A stretch of 64,000 nucleotides of DNA from contig JAXLTL010000008.1 of the NCBI GenBank assembly GCA_046330075.1, positions 127,800 through 191,799 of the forward strand, given 5' to 3'. The DNA is from JAJTFW01 sp046330075. Its GTDB lineage: Bacteria; Bacteroidota; Bacteroidia; AKYH767-A; OLB10. The notes under the pieces are model-generated. The model did no database searches, had not been told where the DNA came from, and saw only the letters and a program-made list of their open reading frames with translations. Made by a program: the position numbers and the translations under genes. Below, piece after piece: positions 7,352-16,500 of the stretch (position 1 is its first letter; each line of letters opens with the position of its first letter).

Positions 7352-9704
7352 AAGCTGCCGTAGCTACTTCGGTTTGTAAAGTGATCTCTACTCTCGTACC
7401 GGCAGGTTGTTGATTCGCATCGTATAAATCGATGATCCTGAAATTCCGGTCGTCACCATTCAGCAGCTTGATACGCTCTCGGGTGATTTCGGTGCCAAAG
7501 GATTTATTCGAACCAAGCGTTTTACTTTTCATCTCCGCTGCTTTTTCTCTTCCGATGCCGTCATCTTCAACGGTACAGAACAAGCTGTTGTTGTTTTTAT
7601 TTGTAATGGAAATACGTACCGTTCCGGCCGCACCTTTATTCAGTAAACCATGCCAGATTGCGTTTTCTACATATGGTTGTAACACCAGAGGTGGAATCAT
7701 TGTTCTTTCGCGGTCGATGGCAGGATCGATCGTGATGGAATATTCAAACTTATGATCAAAACGCAGTTGTTCCATCTCGATATATAAACGTAAGGCATCA
7801 GTTTCATTGTTGAGTGTAACAAGGCTTGATTTTGAATTTTCCAGCACCAGACGCATCAGTTTGGAGAATTTAACAAGGTAGTCGCTCGCGGTTTCCCGGT
7901 CGCTGCGGATGATATACCGGTTGATTGAGTTGAGCGCATTGAAAATAAAATGTGGATTCATCTGCGCACGTAACGCCTCAATTTTTAACTCGCTGAGCTG
8001 ATGCTGAAGCTGGTAACGTTCACTCTCGTTTTTCCGGTGCTGACTGATCCTGTATTGATTGAAACCGAGAAGTAGAAAGAGCAATAAGGCAATTCCGCCA
8101 ATAATGATCAGGTTTTTTGAATTTTTTTGCTGCGCAATTTCCTGCTCCTTCAGCTCTTCCTGTTTTTTGCTCAGCGCAAGAGCCTGTTCTTTCGCTTCTG
8201 CTTCCAGCATTTTTTGCTTTAATTTCTGTTGTTGTTCTGTCAGGCGTAATTGCTGAATGATATTCTCTTTGTTTAATACATCAATTTCAGATTGCCTTCT
8301 CCTTGCTTCTTCGAGATTGCCGGCGATGATGGCATTCTTTTTTTCGAGCTGCAGTTGCTGTATTTTCCGTTCGTTTTCCAGACGATGAATTTCTTCCAGT
8401 TTTTTACTCGATTCATATTCTTCTGATAAACGGTTTATTTCCTTCTTTCTGGATTCCAGAGCGATGCTGTCACGTACAATAATAGACCGTTCGTAGGCAG
8501 CTTTTGCAGCAACAAAATCTCCGCGATCAAACAATATACTTCCTTTCATCCGGTAGGCATCCTTGATTCCGTCTTCGTCGCCTTCTTCCTGACTGATTCC
8601 GATGGCCTTGTTAATGTAGAATTCGGCGGAATCCAGTTTCTTTACAGTCTGCAGGTACGAGGCAAAGTTCATGTACAGGCGGCCCAGATACCCCATTTTT
8701 GTCATCGATTCGGCAAGAGCAATCGTTTTGCGCTGATAAAGCTCTGCAGAGTCAGGCATGTTTTTTTCCTGATAGATGGTGGCTTTATTGGAATACACAA
8801 CGTGCAGACGGGTATAATCAATGTTCTGTCCCATCGATACTTCTGCGGAATCATAATAGGGAAGTGCTTCATCCGGTTTATTGATAGTGTAGTAGTATGT
8901 AGCAACACCTAAATAGGCTGTGGGCAGATAGGGAGGAAATTTATCCCTGCAGTGCGAAAGATTACGGTTGTAATATTCAAAACAACGCTCATAATTTTGT
9001 TCTTTCAGCAGTATGTTCCCAACAGCATTGTAGGCAACAGCCAGACTTCGGTTGTCTTTGATTTTTTCAAGAATTTCAATTGCAGCATAATATTTCTGCA
9101 ATGCTTCTCTTGGTCGTTCAAGCCGTGCGAGAATAATTCCAAATGCGAGGTTTGTTTTGGCAATTTCATTGACATCCCCGATGAAGCGGGCAGAGTATTC
9201 CGATTTTATTATGTTTTCATTTGCCTGTTCCAGCTGATTACTTACTTCGTAAGCCTGCGCCAGCGTTCTGAAAATTTTGGATCTGTATAAATGATTTCCT
9301 CCCTGTTCAATGTATTTTGCTCCGCCTTGCAGAATGGAAATGATAGAATCCATAGGCAGCTTTCCGTAATATCGGATCGCAGTATTGTAACTCACATAAG
9401 CTAACGATGAGGGATTACCGCTTTTTACTGCATATTTCTTTTGTTCGGTAAGAAACTCATCGCCTTCTTTCAGTTTTCGGGAAGTGATCAGTATGTACGT
9501 TTTATCGCCGATTTTATTTGCTTTCAGGGAATCTGCAAGGCCGGAGTTACGGATGGAAGTAAGCGTGTCTGCCCAGTTTTCAGTCTGGCTGCTTGCCTTG
9601 AATGAAAACAGGATAAGCAGTATCACTGCCAGTGAACGATAGCTGACCGGATGCGCATTGTTGGCAAATTGCTGTTTCCCTGGAATGTTGAGTTTCTTTT
9701 GCAT
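7350..9704 (-). CDS. TPR-containing LytS/YehU-type sensor histidine kinase
   Basis: The 784-residue protein has a signal or first membrane segment (SLAVILLILFSFKASSQ). A series of TPR repeats follows (residues ~60-400), then a long charged coiled coil rich in Glu, Lys and Gln (~415-525). One membrane helix (LIIIGGIALLLFLLLGF, ~530-547) leads to a His_kinase domain with the phospho-acceptor in MNPHFIFNALNS (~584). The HATPase has an N-box YVENAIWHG near 680 and a G-box DDGIGREKA. The TPR part probably lies in the periplasm and senses a protein or peptide partner. Kinases of this class normally pair with a LytTR regulator, but none is adjacent; the nearest is at 20.9 kb, next to its own kinase. 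Confidence 0.9.
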   Translation of the reverse strand: MQKKLNIPGKQQFANNAHPVSYRSLAVILLILFSFKASSQTENWADTLTSIRNSGLADSLKANKIGDKTYILITSRKLKEGDEFLTEQKKYAVKSGNPSSLAYVSYNTAIRYYGKLPMDSIISILQGGAKYIEQGGNHLYRSKIFRTLAQAYEVSNQLEQANENIIKSEYSARFIGDVNEIAKTNLAFGIILARLERPREALQKYYAAIEILEKIKDNRSLAVAYNAVGNILLKEQNYERCFEYYNRNLSHCRDKFPPYLPTAYLGVATYYYTINKPDEALPYYDSAEVSMGQNIDYTRLHVVYSNKATIYQEKNMPDSAELYQRKTIALAESMTKMGYLGRLYMNFASYLQTVKKLDSAEFYINKAIGISQEEGDEDGIKDAYRMKGSILFDRGDFVAAKAAYERSIIVRDSIALESRKKEINRLSEEYESSKKLEEIHRLENERKIQQLQLEKKNAIIAGNLEEARRRQSEIDVLNKENIIQQLRLTEQQQKLKQKMLEAEAKEQALALSKKQEELKEQEIAQQKNSKNLIIIGGIALLLFLLLGFNQYRISQHRKNESERYQLQHQLSELKIEALRAQMNPHFIFNALNSINRYIIRSDRETASDYLVKFSKLMRLVLENSKSSLVTLNNETDALRLYIEMEQLRFDHKFEYSITIDPAIDRERTMIPPLVLQPYVENAIWHGLLNKGAAGTVRISITNKNNNSLFCTVEDDGIGREKAAEMKSKTLGSNKSFGTEITRERIKLLNGDDRNFRIIDLYDANQQPAGTRVEITLQTEVATAA

Positions 9705-10021
9705 TCAGTTCCTAAAGTTAATGCACGGGGAAGTTTCCCGGACCAGGAAACGCCTTTTTTTAGCATTCGGCTGCATCCTTGAGTATTTGGACATTAATCC
9801 TGATTTTTCGGGATTTACCGGATATGATTTCCCTCGATTCATGGGCTGACCATAATTCGTGGATAAATCCTGGCTGGACCATTCTTGAGAGAATTGCAAA
9901 TAACGCTATATCAATGCTATACAGGTGCATTGTTTTAGGGTTGATCTGTTGCTGTTCAATAGTTTCGGTCAGAGGTGTAAGCTGTTTATTTACCTTCGCA
10001 TCCGGAAATTCTATAAAAGCT
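9705..10021. other. Intergenic region with divergent promoter-like boxes
   Basis: No gene is supported. An upstream extension of the PfkB frame to 9779 lacks family similarity. A minus-strand TAACTTTA box (9713-9720) sits 8 bases before the kinase start. A plus-strand TTTC at 9963-9966 followed by TACCTTCG at 9991-9998 probably drives the PfkB gene with a leader of under 20 bases. Confidence 0.4.
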
Positions 10022-10945
10022 ATGAGCCTCTTAATGATCGGAACGGTTGCCTTTGATGCAATCGAAACACCTTTCGGTAAAACGGATAAAATTATTGGCG
10101 GTGCCGCAACCTATGCGTCGATGTCCGCTTCATTTTTTAAGAAAAAGATAAACCTTGTTTCGGTAGTGGGTGAAGACTTCCCGCAGGATGCCATCCAGAT
10201 GCTTGAAAAGCGTGGTATCAATACCGAAGGGTTGCAGATCAAAAAGGGAGAGAAAACATTCTTCTGGTCAGGTAAGTACCATGAGGATATGAATTCACGT
10301 GATACACTCGATACTCAGTTGAACGTACTCAGTACTTTCGATCCGATTATCCCCGATTCTTATCAGGATTGTGAATTTCTGATGTTGGGCAATCTGATGC
10401 CCAGTATTCAGATGAGTGTGTTGCAGCGCCTGAAAAACCGTCCTAAACTGGTGGTCATGGATACCATGAACTTCTGGATGGAAGTAGCTATGGCTGATCT
10501 GCTGAAGATGATCTCCATGGTGGATGTGCTCACCGTGAACGATGCGGAAGCACGTCAGCTGACCGGTGAATACTCACTCGTGAAAGCTGCACGTAAAATT
10601 CTTGCCATGGGTCCCAGGTACCTGATCATCAAAAAGGGTGAACACGGCGCTCTCCTGTTTCATGAGAACAATGTGTTTTTCGCACCTGCCTTGCCGTTAG
10701 AGGATGTGTTCGATCCCACCGGTGCCGGTGATACGTTTGCAGGTGGCTTTATCGGTTACCTCGCCAGCGTGGGTGATATCTCATTCGAAGCGATGAAACG
10801 CGGTGTGATTTTCGGATCAGCAATGGCTTCATTCTGTGTCGAGAAATTCGGTCTGGAGCGTGTTGTGGCTCTTACCGACCGTGAGGTGGAAGAGCGTGTA
10901 CAGCAGTTTGTGGACCTGGTTCAGTTTGATATTACGCTGGTATAA
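10022..10945 (+). CDS. PfkB-family sugar/nucleoside kinase
   Basis: I start the gene at the ATG at 10022, 307 residues, because MSLLMIGTVAFDAI is the usual beta-strand opening of PfkB kinases. The longer frame from 9779 adds 81 residues with no match to the family. Family marks are the substrate-binding GGAATYAS near residue 28 and the C-terminal signature DPTGAGDTFAGGF near 231, which holds the catalytic Asp and the anion hole. It transfers phosphate from ATP to a sugar, nucleoside or similar alcohol in the cytoplasm. Close Bacteroidota relatives are annotated only as PfkB or sugar kinase, so the substrate is not known. The gene is single and ends in a strong terminator. Confidence 0.88.
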   Translation: MSLLMIGTVAFDAIETPFGKTDKIIGGAATYASMSASFFKKKINLVSVVGEDFPQDAIQMLEKRGINTEGLQIKKGEKTFFWSGKYHEDMNSRDTLDTQLNVLSTFDPIIPDSYQDCEFLMLGNLMPSIQMSVLQRLKNRPKLVVMDTMNFWMEVAMADLLKMISMVDVLTVNDAEARQLTGEYSLVKAARKILAMGPRYLIIKKGEHGALLFHENNVFFAPALPLEDVFDPTGAGDTFAGGFIGYLASVGDISFEAMKRGVIFGSAMASFCVEKFGLERVVALTDREVEERVQQFVDLVQFDITLV

Positions 10946-10971
10946 GCAAGGAAATACGCTAAGCAAATTGA

Positions 10972-10999
10972 GGCTGCCGGATTTGGCAGCCTTTTTTTT
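10972..10999 (+). terminator. Intrinsic terminator after the PfkB gene
   Basis: GGCTGCC and GGCAGCC form a perfect 7-bp stem with a 6-base loop, followed by eight T residues. Confidence 0.9.
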
Positions 11000-11091
11000 G
11001 ACCGAAGCGGAGCATTCACCGGCCGGAACATCTGTTATTTCTCGCTGAAGCTGCCCGTTTTTAGTATATTCGTTGAACCAATCTTCTTCAC

Positions 11092-12399
11092 ATGAAAAGC
11101 AAAATCGATTTCCTGATACAGTGGGTGGTATGCTCGCTGCTTATCTTTAGTTTCTTTACCACAGCCAAAGCCCAAAGTACGCGTGTAATCAGTGGTAAAG
11201 TAGCGGATGCTTCAACCAATCAACCGGTGCCTTTCGTGACAGTTACTACTAAGTCAACCCTGATTGGCACTGTAACGAATGAGGAAGGCGGATTTGATCT
11301 GGTTTTGCCCGATAGTATTCGTCAGGATGATCTGATCATTACCATGATCGGATATAAAATGCAATCATTTTCCCTGAGTGCCCTTCCCGTTCCATTGAAT
11401 GTGCGTTTACAGCCCGATATTGTTGAAATGAAAGAAGTGCAGATCAAACCTCAGCCTCCTACATATTATTTATTGCTGGCAGCACGTTCGATGAAATTGA
11501 ATTATCCCGATAAGCCTTTTGAAACACAGGCTTATTACAGAGAGAATATCACCGAAAACGATGGATTTCTGCGCAGCGCCGAGGGTGTTTTCAGAACCTA
11601 TTATCCCGGATTTCAGGATACGCTGAAAAATCAAAATCAGTTGTTGCTGTTTCACAAAGCAGAGTCGTTGTCAGAACTTGCCTTTATGAAAAAGGAACGT
11701 GAAAAGTCGGAAGCAAGGGATAAAAAGAGAGAGGAGAAGGCTGTTAAAAAAGGCAGGACGGTGGAAAAGGAAAAATCAGAGAGCAACGATAGCCTTAAAA
11801 TCGGAGAGATGTTTGGTGGACCGGATAATCTCCTCCGGCTGGCTGACATCGTCCGGAGTCCCGACAATTGTATCGATACGACCATGTTCGATGAGTACAC
11901 ATATTCATTCGCGAAGTCGTCATCGTTTAATAACGCTGAGCTGATGGTGATTAACTTTAAATCGCGAGGGAAAGTGGATGGAAACCGTGAAGAAGGAAAA
12001 GTGTATCTCGACATCGCTTCAAATGCTATCGTGAAAATTGAAACCCGTGGTACTGTGGTGATCCCAACACTGATACGGCCGGTATTGTTTGTGATGGGTA
12101 TCGGAGCAGAAAACCCCAAGTTTAACAGCGTAATTGAATTCCAGCAGGTGAGAGACCGTTGGTACCCCAAGAATATGCAGTTTAACCTCGATCTGAACGT
12201 GGAAAAGAAGCGAATGTTTTCTGCCAATGATCATTCTAATTTTAAAATCTTCGGCTTGCTCGTCGTAAATAAAATTGACATCGGTTCTCCTACTCCGGTA
12301 GAAAAAGCGAAGCGTTATTCTTCAGATAAGAAACCGGAGGAGCAGGTCTTCAACGACTCTGGTCTTACCTGGGATCAGATTAACGTAATCAAACGCTGA
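11092..12399 (+). CDS. Exported protein with CarboxypepD_reg-like domain
   Basis: The 435-residue protein has a signal peptide ending TTAKAQ. Residues ~32-112 form a carboxypeptidase regulatory-like beta sandwich: VISGKVADASTNQPVPFVTV, then GTVTNEEGGFDL. This domain is common at the N-terminus of TonB-dependent receptors and of the DUF5686 family in Bacteroidota. Here no receptor barrel follows. The rest has a very charged stretch (KKEREKSEARDKKREEKAVKK, residues ~200-225) and a beta-rich C-terminal part with FKSRGKVDGNREEGKVYLD. It is likely periplasmic or on the inner face of the outer membrane. A TATATTCG box at 11065-11072 lies 19 bases upstream. The function is unknown. Confidence 0.8.
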   Translation: MKSKIDFLIQWVVCSLLIFSFFTTAKAQSTRVISGKVADASTNQPVPFVTVTTKSTLIGTVTNEEGGFDLVLPDSIRQDDLIITMIGYKMQSFSLSALPVPLNVRLQPDIVEMKEVQIKPQPPTYYLLLAARSMKLNYPDKPFETQAYYRENITENDGFLRSAEGVFRTYYPGFQDTLKNQNQLLLFHKAESLSELAFMKKEREKSEARDKKREEKAVKKGRTVEKEKSESNDSLKIGEMFGGPDNLLRLADIVRSPDNCIDTTMFDEYTYSFAKSSSFNNAELMVINFKSRGKVDGNREEGKVYLDIASNAIVKIETRGTVVIPTLIRPVLFVMGIGAENPKFNSVIEFQQVRDRWYPKNMQFNLDLNVEKKRMFSANDHSNFKIFGLLVVNKIDIGSPTPVEKAKRYSSDKKPEEQVFNDSGLTWDQINVIKR

Positions 12400-12405
12400 C
12401 AGAAA

Positions 12406-12443
12406 GAGCGCGGTACACGTTTCCGGCACCGCGCTCCTTTTTT
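12406..12443. terminator. Bidirectional terminator
   Basis: GAGCGCGGT and ACCGCGCTC form a perfect 9-bp stem followed by a T-tract (CCTTTTTT). It separates the plus-strand exported-protein gene from the minus-strand efflux operon. Confidence 0.85.
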
Positions 12444-12447
12444 CTAT

Positions 12448-13578
12448 TTACTCTTCTGATTTGTTCATCAGTTGCATAAGCAGCGTGTAGGCTCCTTTTA
12501 TCGCGATCCTTTCAGGCAACATTTTACCTTCTTCCGGCTGCACTTCTATGTACCCTGATTCTTTCATGCCTGTTCTCACCGGTATCATTGTGTAGACGTT
12601 TCCGTGTTGTTCTTCAAATACCCATGATTTGTTCTGCCAGGTTACGATGGCTTCTTCAGGTACTGCAGTTACCTGTTGCTGATTTACCTGTATGCTGGCA
12701 TTCATAAACATGCCGGGTAATAATTCCTTATCGTAATCCTCAAAATGGCAGTGAACCTCTACACTCCGGTGTTCGTCCAGTTCTTTTCCTACCAGAATGA
12801 TCTCACATTTGTGTTTGCTTTCTGGTTCAGAGTTCGTCCACGCCAGTACCTTCTGCCCGATGGCCAGGTAGCGGATGTCTTTTTCAAAGACGGTCATGTT
12901 TAGATGGATGTCGCGGGGATCAACGAGCTCAAAGAGAATGTCGGATGGATTGACAAAGGTGCCGATGTTGACCTTGACGGTCGTTACATATCCGTCAATC
13001 GGTGAACGCAAAGTAACACTGCGGGAGATGTTGTTTTCATTGAGTTGATCAGGGTTAATACCGGCCAGCTGCAGCTGTTCGCTGAGTGAGCGGATACTGA
13101 CCTGATTCTTTCTCCATAACGATTCTGCTTCCTGAAACTGCTTGTCGCTGCTGGTTTTACTTTGGTTGAGTTCCTGTTGGCGGCGGTATTCTGCTTCCAG
13201 CTGCCGGCCGTTGATGAGCGCTGTCAGATATTCCTGTTGCAACCGGATCAGTCCGGGATCTTCAAGTACGGCAAGCTCTTCTCCTTTTCGGATGTGCATG
13301 CCCGGTAGTAATTTGGTCGATTTGAGGTATCCGCCGGGTGGGAAAGTGACAGCAATCATATTTTGTGGCGGCACATCAATGACTCCATTCACGTGTAGCA
13401 AAGACGATATGTTCCTGTGTTCAATACCGCCGGAAACAATGCCCGCAGTTTTGATCTGTGCAGGTGTAAGGATGGCTGACATACTTTGCTGTGCGCTTAT
13501 TGTTTCAGCCTTTTTTTCCTGTTCACTTCCGCAGGCTGATAGCAGAAGGAGTATAGTAAGGAGGGAGATGAGTCTCAT
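12448..13578 (-). CDS. RND efflux periplasmic adaptor (CusB/CzcB-like lipoprotein)
   Basis: I choose the Met at 13578: it gives a lipoprotein signal (MRLISLLTILLLLSACGS, with Cys as acylation site) and lies 10 bases after the pump gene. The longer frame to 13653 would overlap that gene. The ~376-residue product has the membrane-fusion-protein pattern. It comprises a barrel-sandwich half (VNGVIDVPPQNMIAVTFPPGG), a helical hairpin (~150-215), the second lipoyl half (LRSPIDGYVTTVKVNIG) and a beta-barrel (HLNMTVFEKDIRYL). It bridges the inner-membrane pump to the outer-membrane channel, here for metal ions. It is the last gene of the operon. Confidence 0.9.
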   Translation of the reverse strand: MRLISLLTILLLLSACGSEQEKKAETISAQQSMSAILTPAQIKTAGIVSGGIEHRNISSLLHVNGVIDVPPQNMIAVTFPPGGYLKSTKLLPGMHIRKGEELAVLEDPGLIRLQQEYLTALINGRQLEAEYRRQQELNQSKTSSDKQFQEAESLWRKNQVSIRSLSEQLQLAGINPDQLNENNISRSVTLRSPIDGYVTTVKVNIGTFVNPSDILFELVDPRDIHLNMTVFEKDIRYLAIGQKVLAWTNSEPESKHKCEIILVGKELDEHRSVEVHCHFEDYDKELLPGMFMNASIQVNQQQVTAVPEEAIVTWQNKSWVFEEQHGNVYTMIPVRTGMKESGYIEVQPEEGKMLPERIAIKGAYTLLMQLMNKSEE

Positions 13579-13588
13579 GATTATTAAA

Positions 13589-16500
13589 TTATAGTTTTCC
13601 TGTAAGGGATTGATAAAGAATATAAGCTTCGCGGTAAGCGCGTAAGGTTTCAAGATACTGTTGCTGCGTTTCTATCGACTTTGCCATGAGCAGTGTCCAT
13701 TGCAGATAATCAATATCTCCATTCCGAAGCCGCTTTGCAGCATCTGTGCTGATCGTCTCGGCATAGCGGAGGCCTTTTTGCTGATACCATTGCAATAATC
13801 CGCTGTTTGTCTGCATCCGGGTTTTGGCTTCTGTCAGCATCAATTCGAGTTGTATTGCGGTTTCTCTTGCTGTTTCCCGGGCGATGGCTTCATCCATCCG
13901 TGCTGCCTTAACGGTCCCGTGTTGAAGATTGCGGTAGAGCGGTATTTTTACTCCTGCCATCACTCCGGTGAAGTAGTCCTGACCACCATAGTATGTTTCA
14001 CCGTTTCCGTCAGATTGCCATCCTTTGATGGTTTGCCGGAAGTATCCGATATTGAAACCCGGCCAGTTCTGAGATTGTTCATACCGAAGGCGGGCATGCG
14101 TGGCCGTTATACTTTCGTTCGCGGCTTTCATAGCGGGATGCTGTAGCACATTGGCTGTTGTGTCTGGCATTCCATAGGCCTTCACCGGGTCAAATCCTTC
14201 AGTGAGTGGCAGCGCATCCTCTCCGAACCCTGTAAGCTTCCGGAATTGTTCAGCCAGCTGACGGTAACGCCCTTCTTCTTCTCTCCGTGAATTCGCCCAT
14301 CCTGCACCCGCCAGTCCGGCATACGCCTGTTCTGTAGTATTCAGGAGACCCGCCTGCAACTGCTGTTCACTTTTGGTGACAAAAACATGAAACAATGAAT
14401 CCGCTGATGCCAGCAGTTGCAGCTTTGCTTCGGAAGTTGCCATGGAGGTGTACAGAATCAGTATTTCACGACGAAGCTCCAGTGCCGCCTGGTCCTGCTG
14501 GTAACGGGCTGATGATGTTTCTGCACGCCCGGCCTGCGATTTACGTATATACACCAACGGTAGACTGAAATCCTGACTGATTACGAGTTTCTGATCATTT
14601 GCATTACTGTTTACCTGACCGAATTCTCCGGTTACCGACAGGGGCCCGGGATCCCAGGCTGATTGACGCATAGCCTTCCGTTTTTCGGTTTCAAACCGGC
14701 GTGCCAGGTAGGAGGGATGATGCATAGCACTGTCTATCGCTGTTTCAACCGGAATCCTGGTCTGCGCCTGTAATGTTCCGACGGCGCCCATCAGGATCAT
14801 CAGTAGCATCGCTTTTGGGGAGATGTTTCGGGTTATCCATCGCTGTCTGTTGATATAGAGTACTGGAATCAGCACCAGGGTGAGGAAGGTGGCAGATACA
14901 AGTCCGCCAATGACTACAGTGGCCAGCGGCTTCTGTACTTCTGCCCCTGCTCCGGTACTTAAAGCCATCGGAAGAAAGCCCAGTGATGCGACCGCTGCCG
15001 TCATCAATACCGGACGCAGTCGTGTCTGTGTCCCGCGTTTTACTATCTGAACCGGATCCAGTTCTCCATCCTTCCGTATTCTGTTGAACTCAGTGAGCAA
15101 TACGATTCCATTCAGTACGGCTACACCAAAGAGTGCGATAAACCCGATTCCGGCACTGATGCTGAAGGGAAGACCACGCATGCTTAAGGCGATAATTCCG
15201 CCGATGGCAGAGAGCGGAATGGCTGTAAAGATGAGCAGCCCCTGACCGAAAGAACCAAAGGCGAAGTATAACATCAGGAAGATCAGTGCCAGCGCAATGG
15301 GAACAGCAATGCCTAAGCGTTTTTTTGCTTCAACGAGGTTTTCAAATGCGCCACCATAGGTGACATAATAACCGGCAGGAAGTTTTATCTGCTGTTGTAC
15401 CATCCCTTCGAGTTCTTTTACCACCGACTGGATGTCTTTTCCTCTTACGTTAAATCCAACAATGATTCTTCGTTTGGCATCTTCACGCTGAATCTGATTG
15501 GGCCCGTCTTTCACCTCGATCTCTGCAATCTGATAAAGTGGAATCTGTAAGCCTGTGGGAGTTGTAATGAGCAGGTTCCTTACGTCATCCGGGTCTTTCC
15601 GCAGTTCTCCTGCCAGACGTACTACCAGATCAAAACGCCGCTCTCCTTCAAATACCAGACCGCTTGCCTGACCTGCGAAGGCTGTATTCACCACTTTATT
15701 TACTTCGTCTACTGGAACACCATACTGCGCAAGAGCCTGACGATTGTAACGGATCACAATCTGCGGCATCCCGGTCATGCTTTCTACGTATAAGTCGCGT
15801 GCACCTTCTACCTTTTGAACCACAGCACCGAGTTTTTCAGCATAATGAGTAAGTGTATCGAGGTCTTCACCGAAGATTTTGCATACCACATCCTGTCGTG
15901 CACCGGTCATGAGCTCATTGAAGCGCATCTGCACGGGATATTGAAAGCCTGCAGTGATGCCCGGAATCTGTTGAAGTTCATGGCTCATCTTTTCAGTAAG
16001 TTCATCAAAACTTTTTGCAGATGTCCATTCAGATTTGTCTTTGAGAATTACCATCATGTCACTGGCCTCAATCGGCATTGGGTCGGTAGGAATTTCTCCG
16101 CTGCCAATTTTTGTTACTACTTTCTGCACCTCCGGGAATTTCTCACGCAACAGTTTCGCTGCCTGTGTGGTGGCTTGAATGGTGGTCTGGAGATTACTGC
16201 CGGTCATCACCCGTGTATCTACAGCGAGATCTCCTTCTTCCAGTTTGGGAATAAATTCACCACCCATATTAATAAGCAGCACGATGCTCAGAAAAAAGGC
16301 GATGACCGTTCCTGCCAAAACCCAAACCGGTTTGCGTATAAAGAAGTCGAGCGTTTTGGAGAACGTGGCCTCGATACCTTCCATCATTTTATCGGAGATG
16401 GTTTTTTTGTGACTGATCTTTTTCGATAAGAACAAACTGCTCATCATCGGGATATAAGTGAGAGAAAGGATAAAGGCACCCAACAAGGCAAATGCAACAG

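Noticed and set aside
9779..10021. 81-residue N-terminal extension of the PfkB kinase
   Set aside because: The family begins at MSLLMIGTVAFD; a promoter-like box lies inside the extension.
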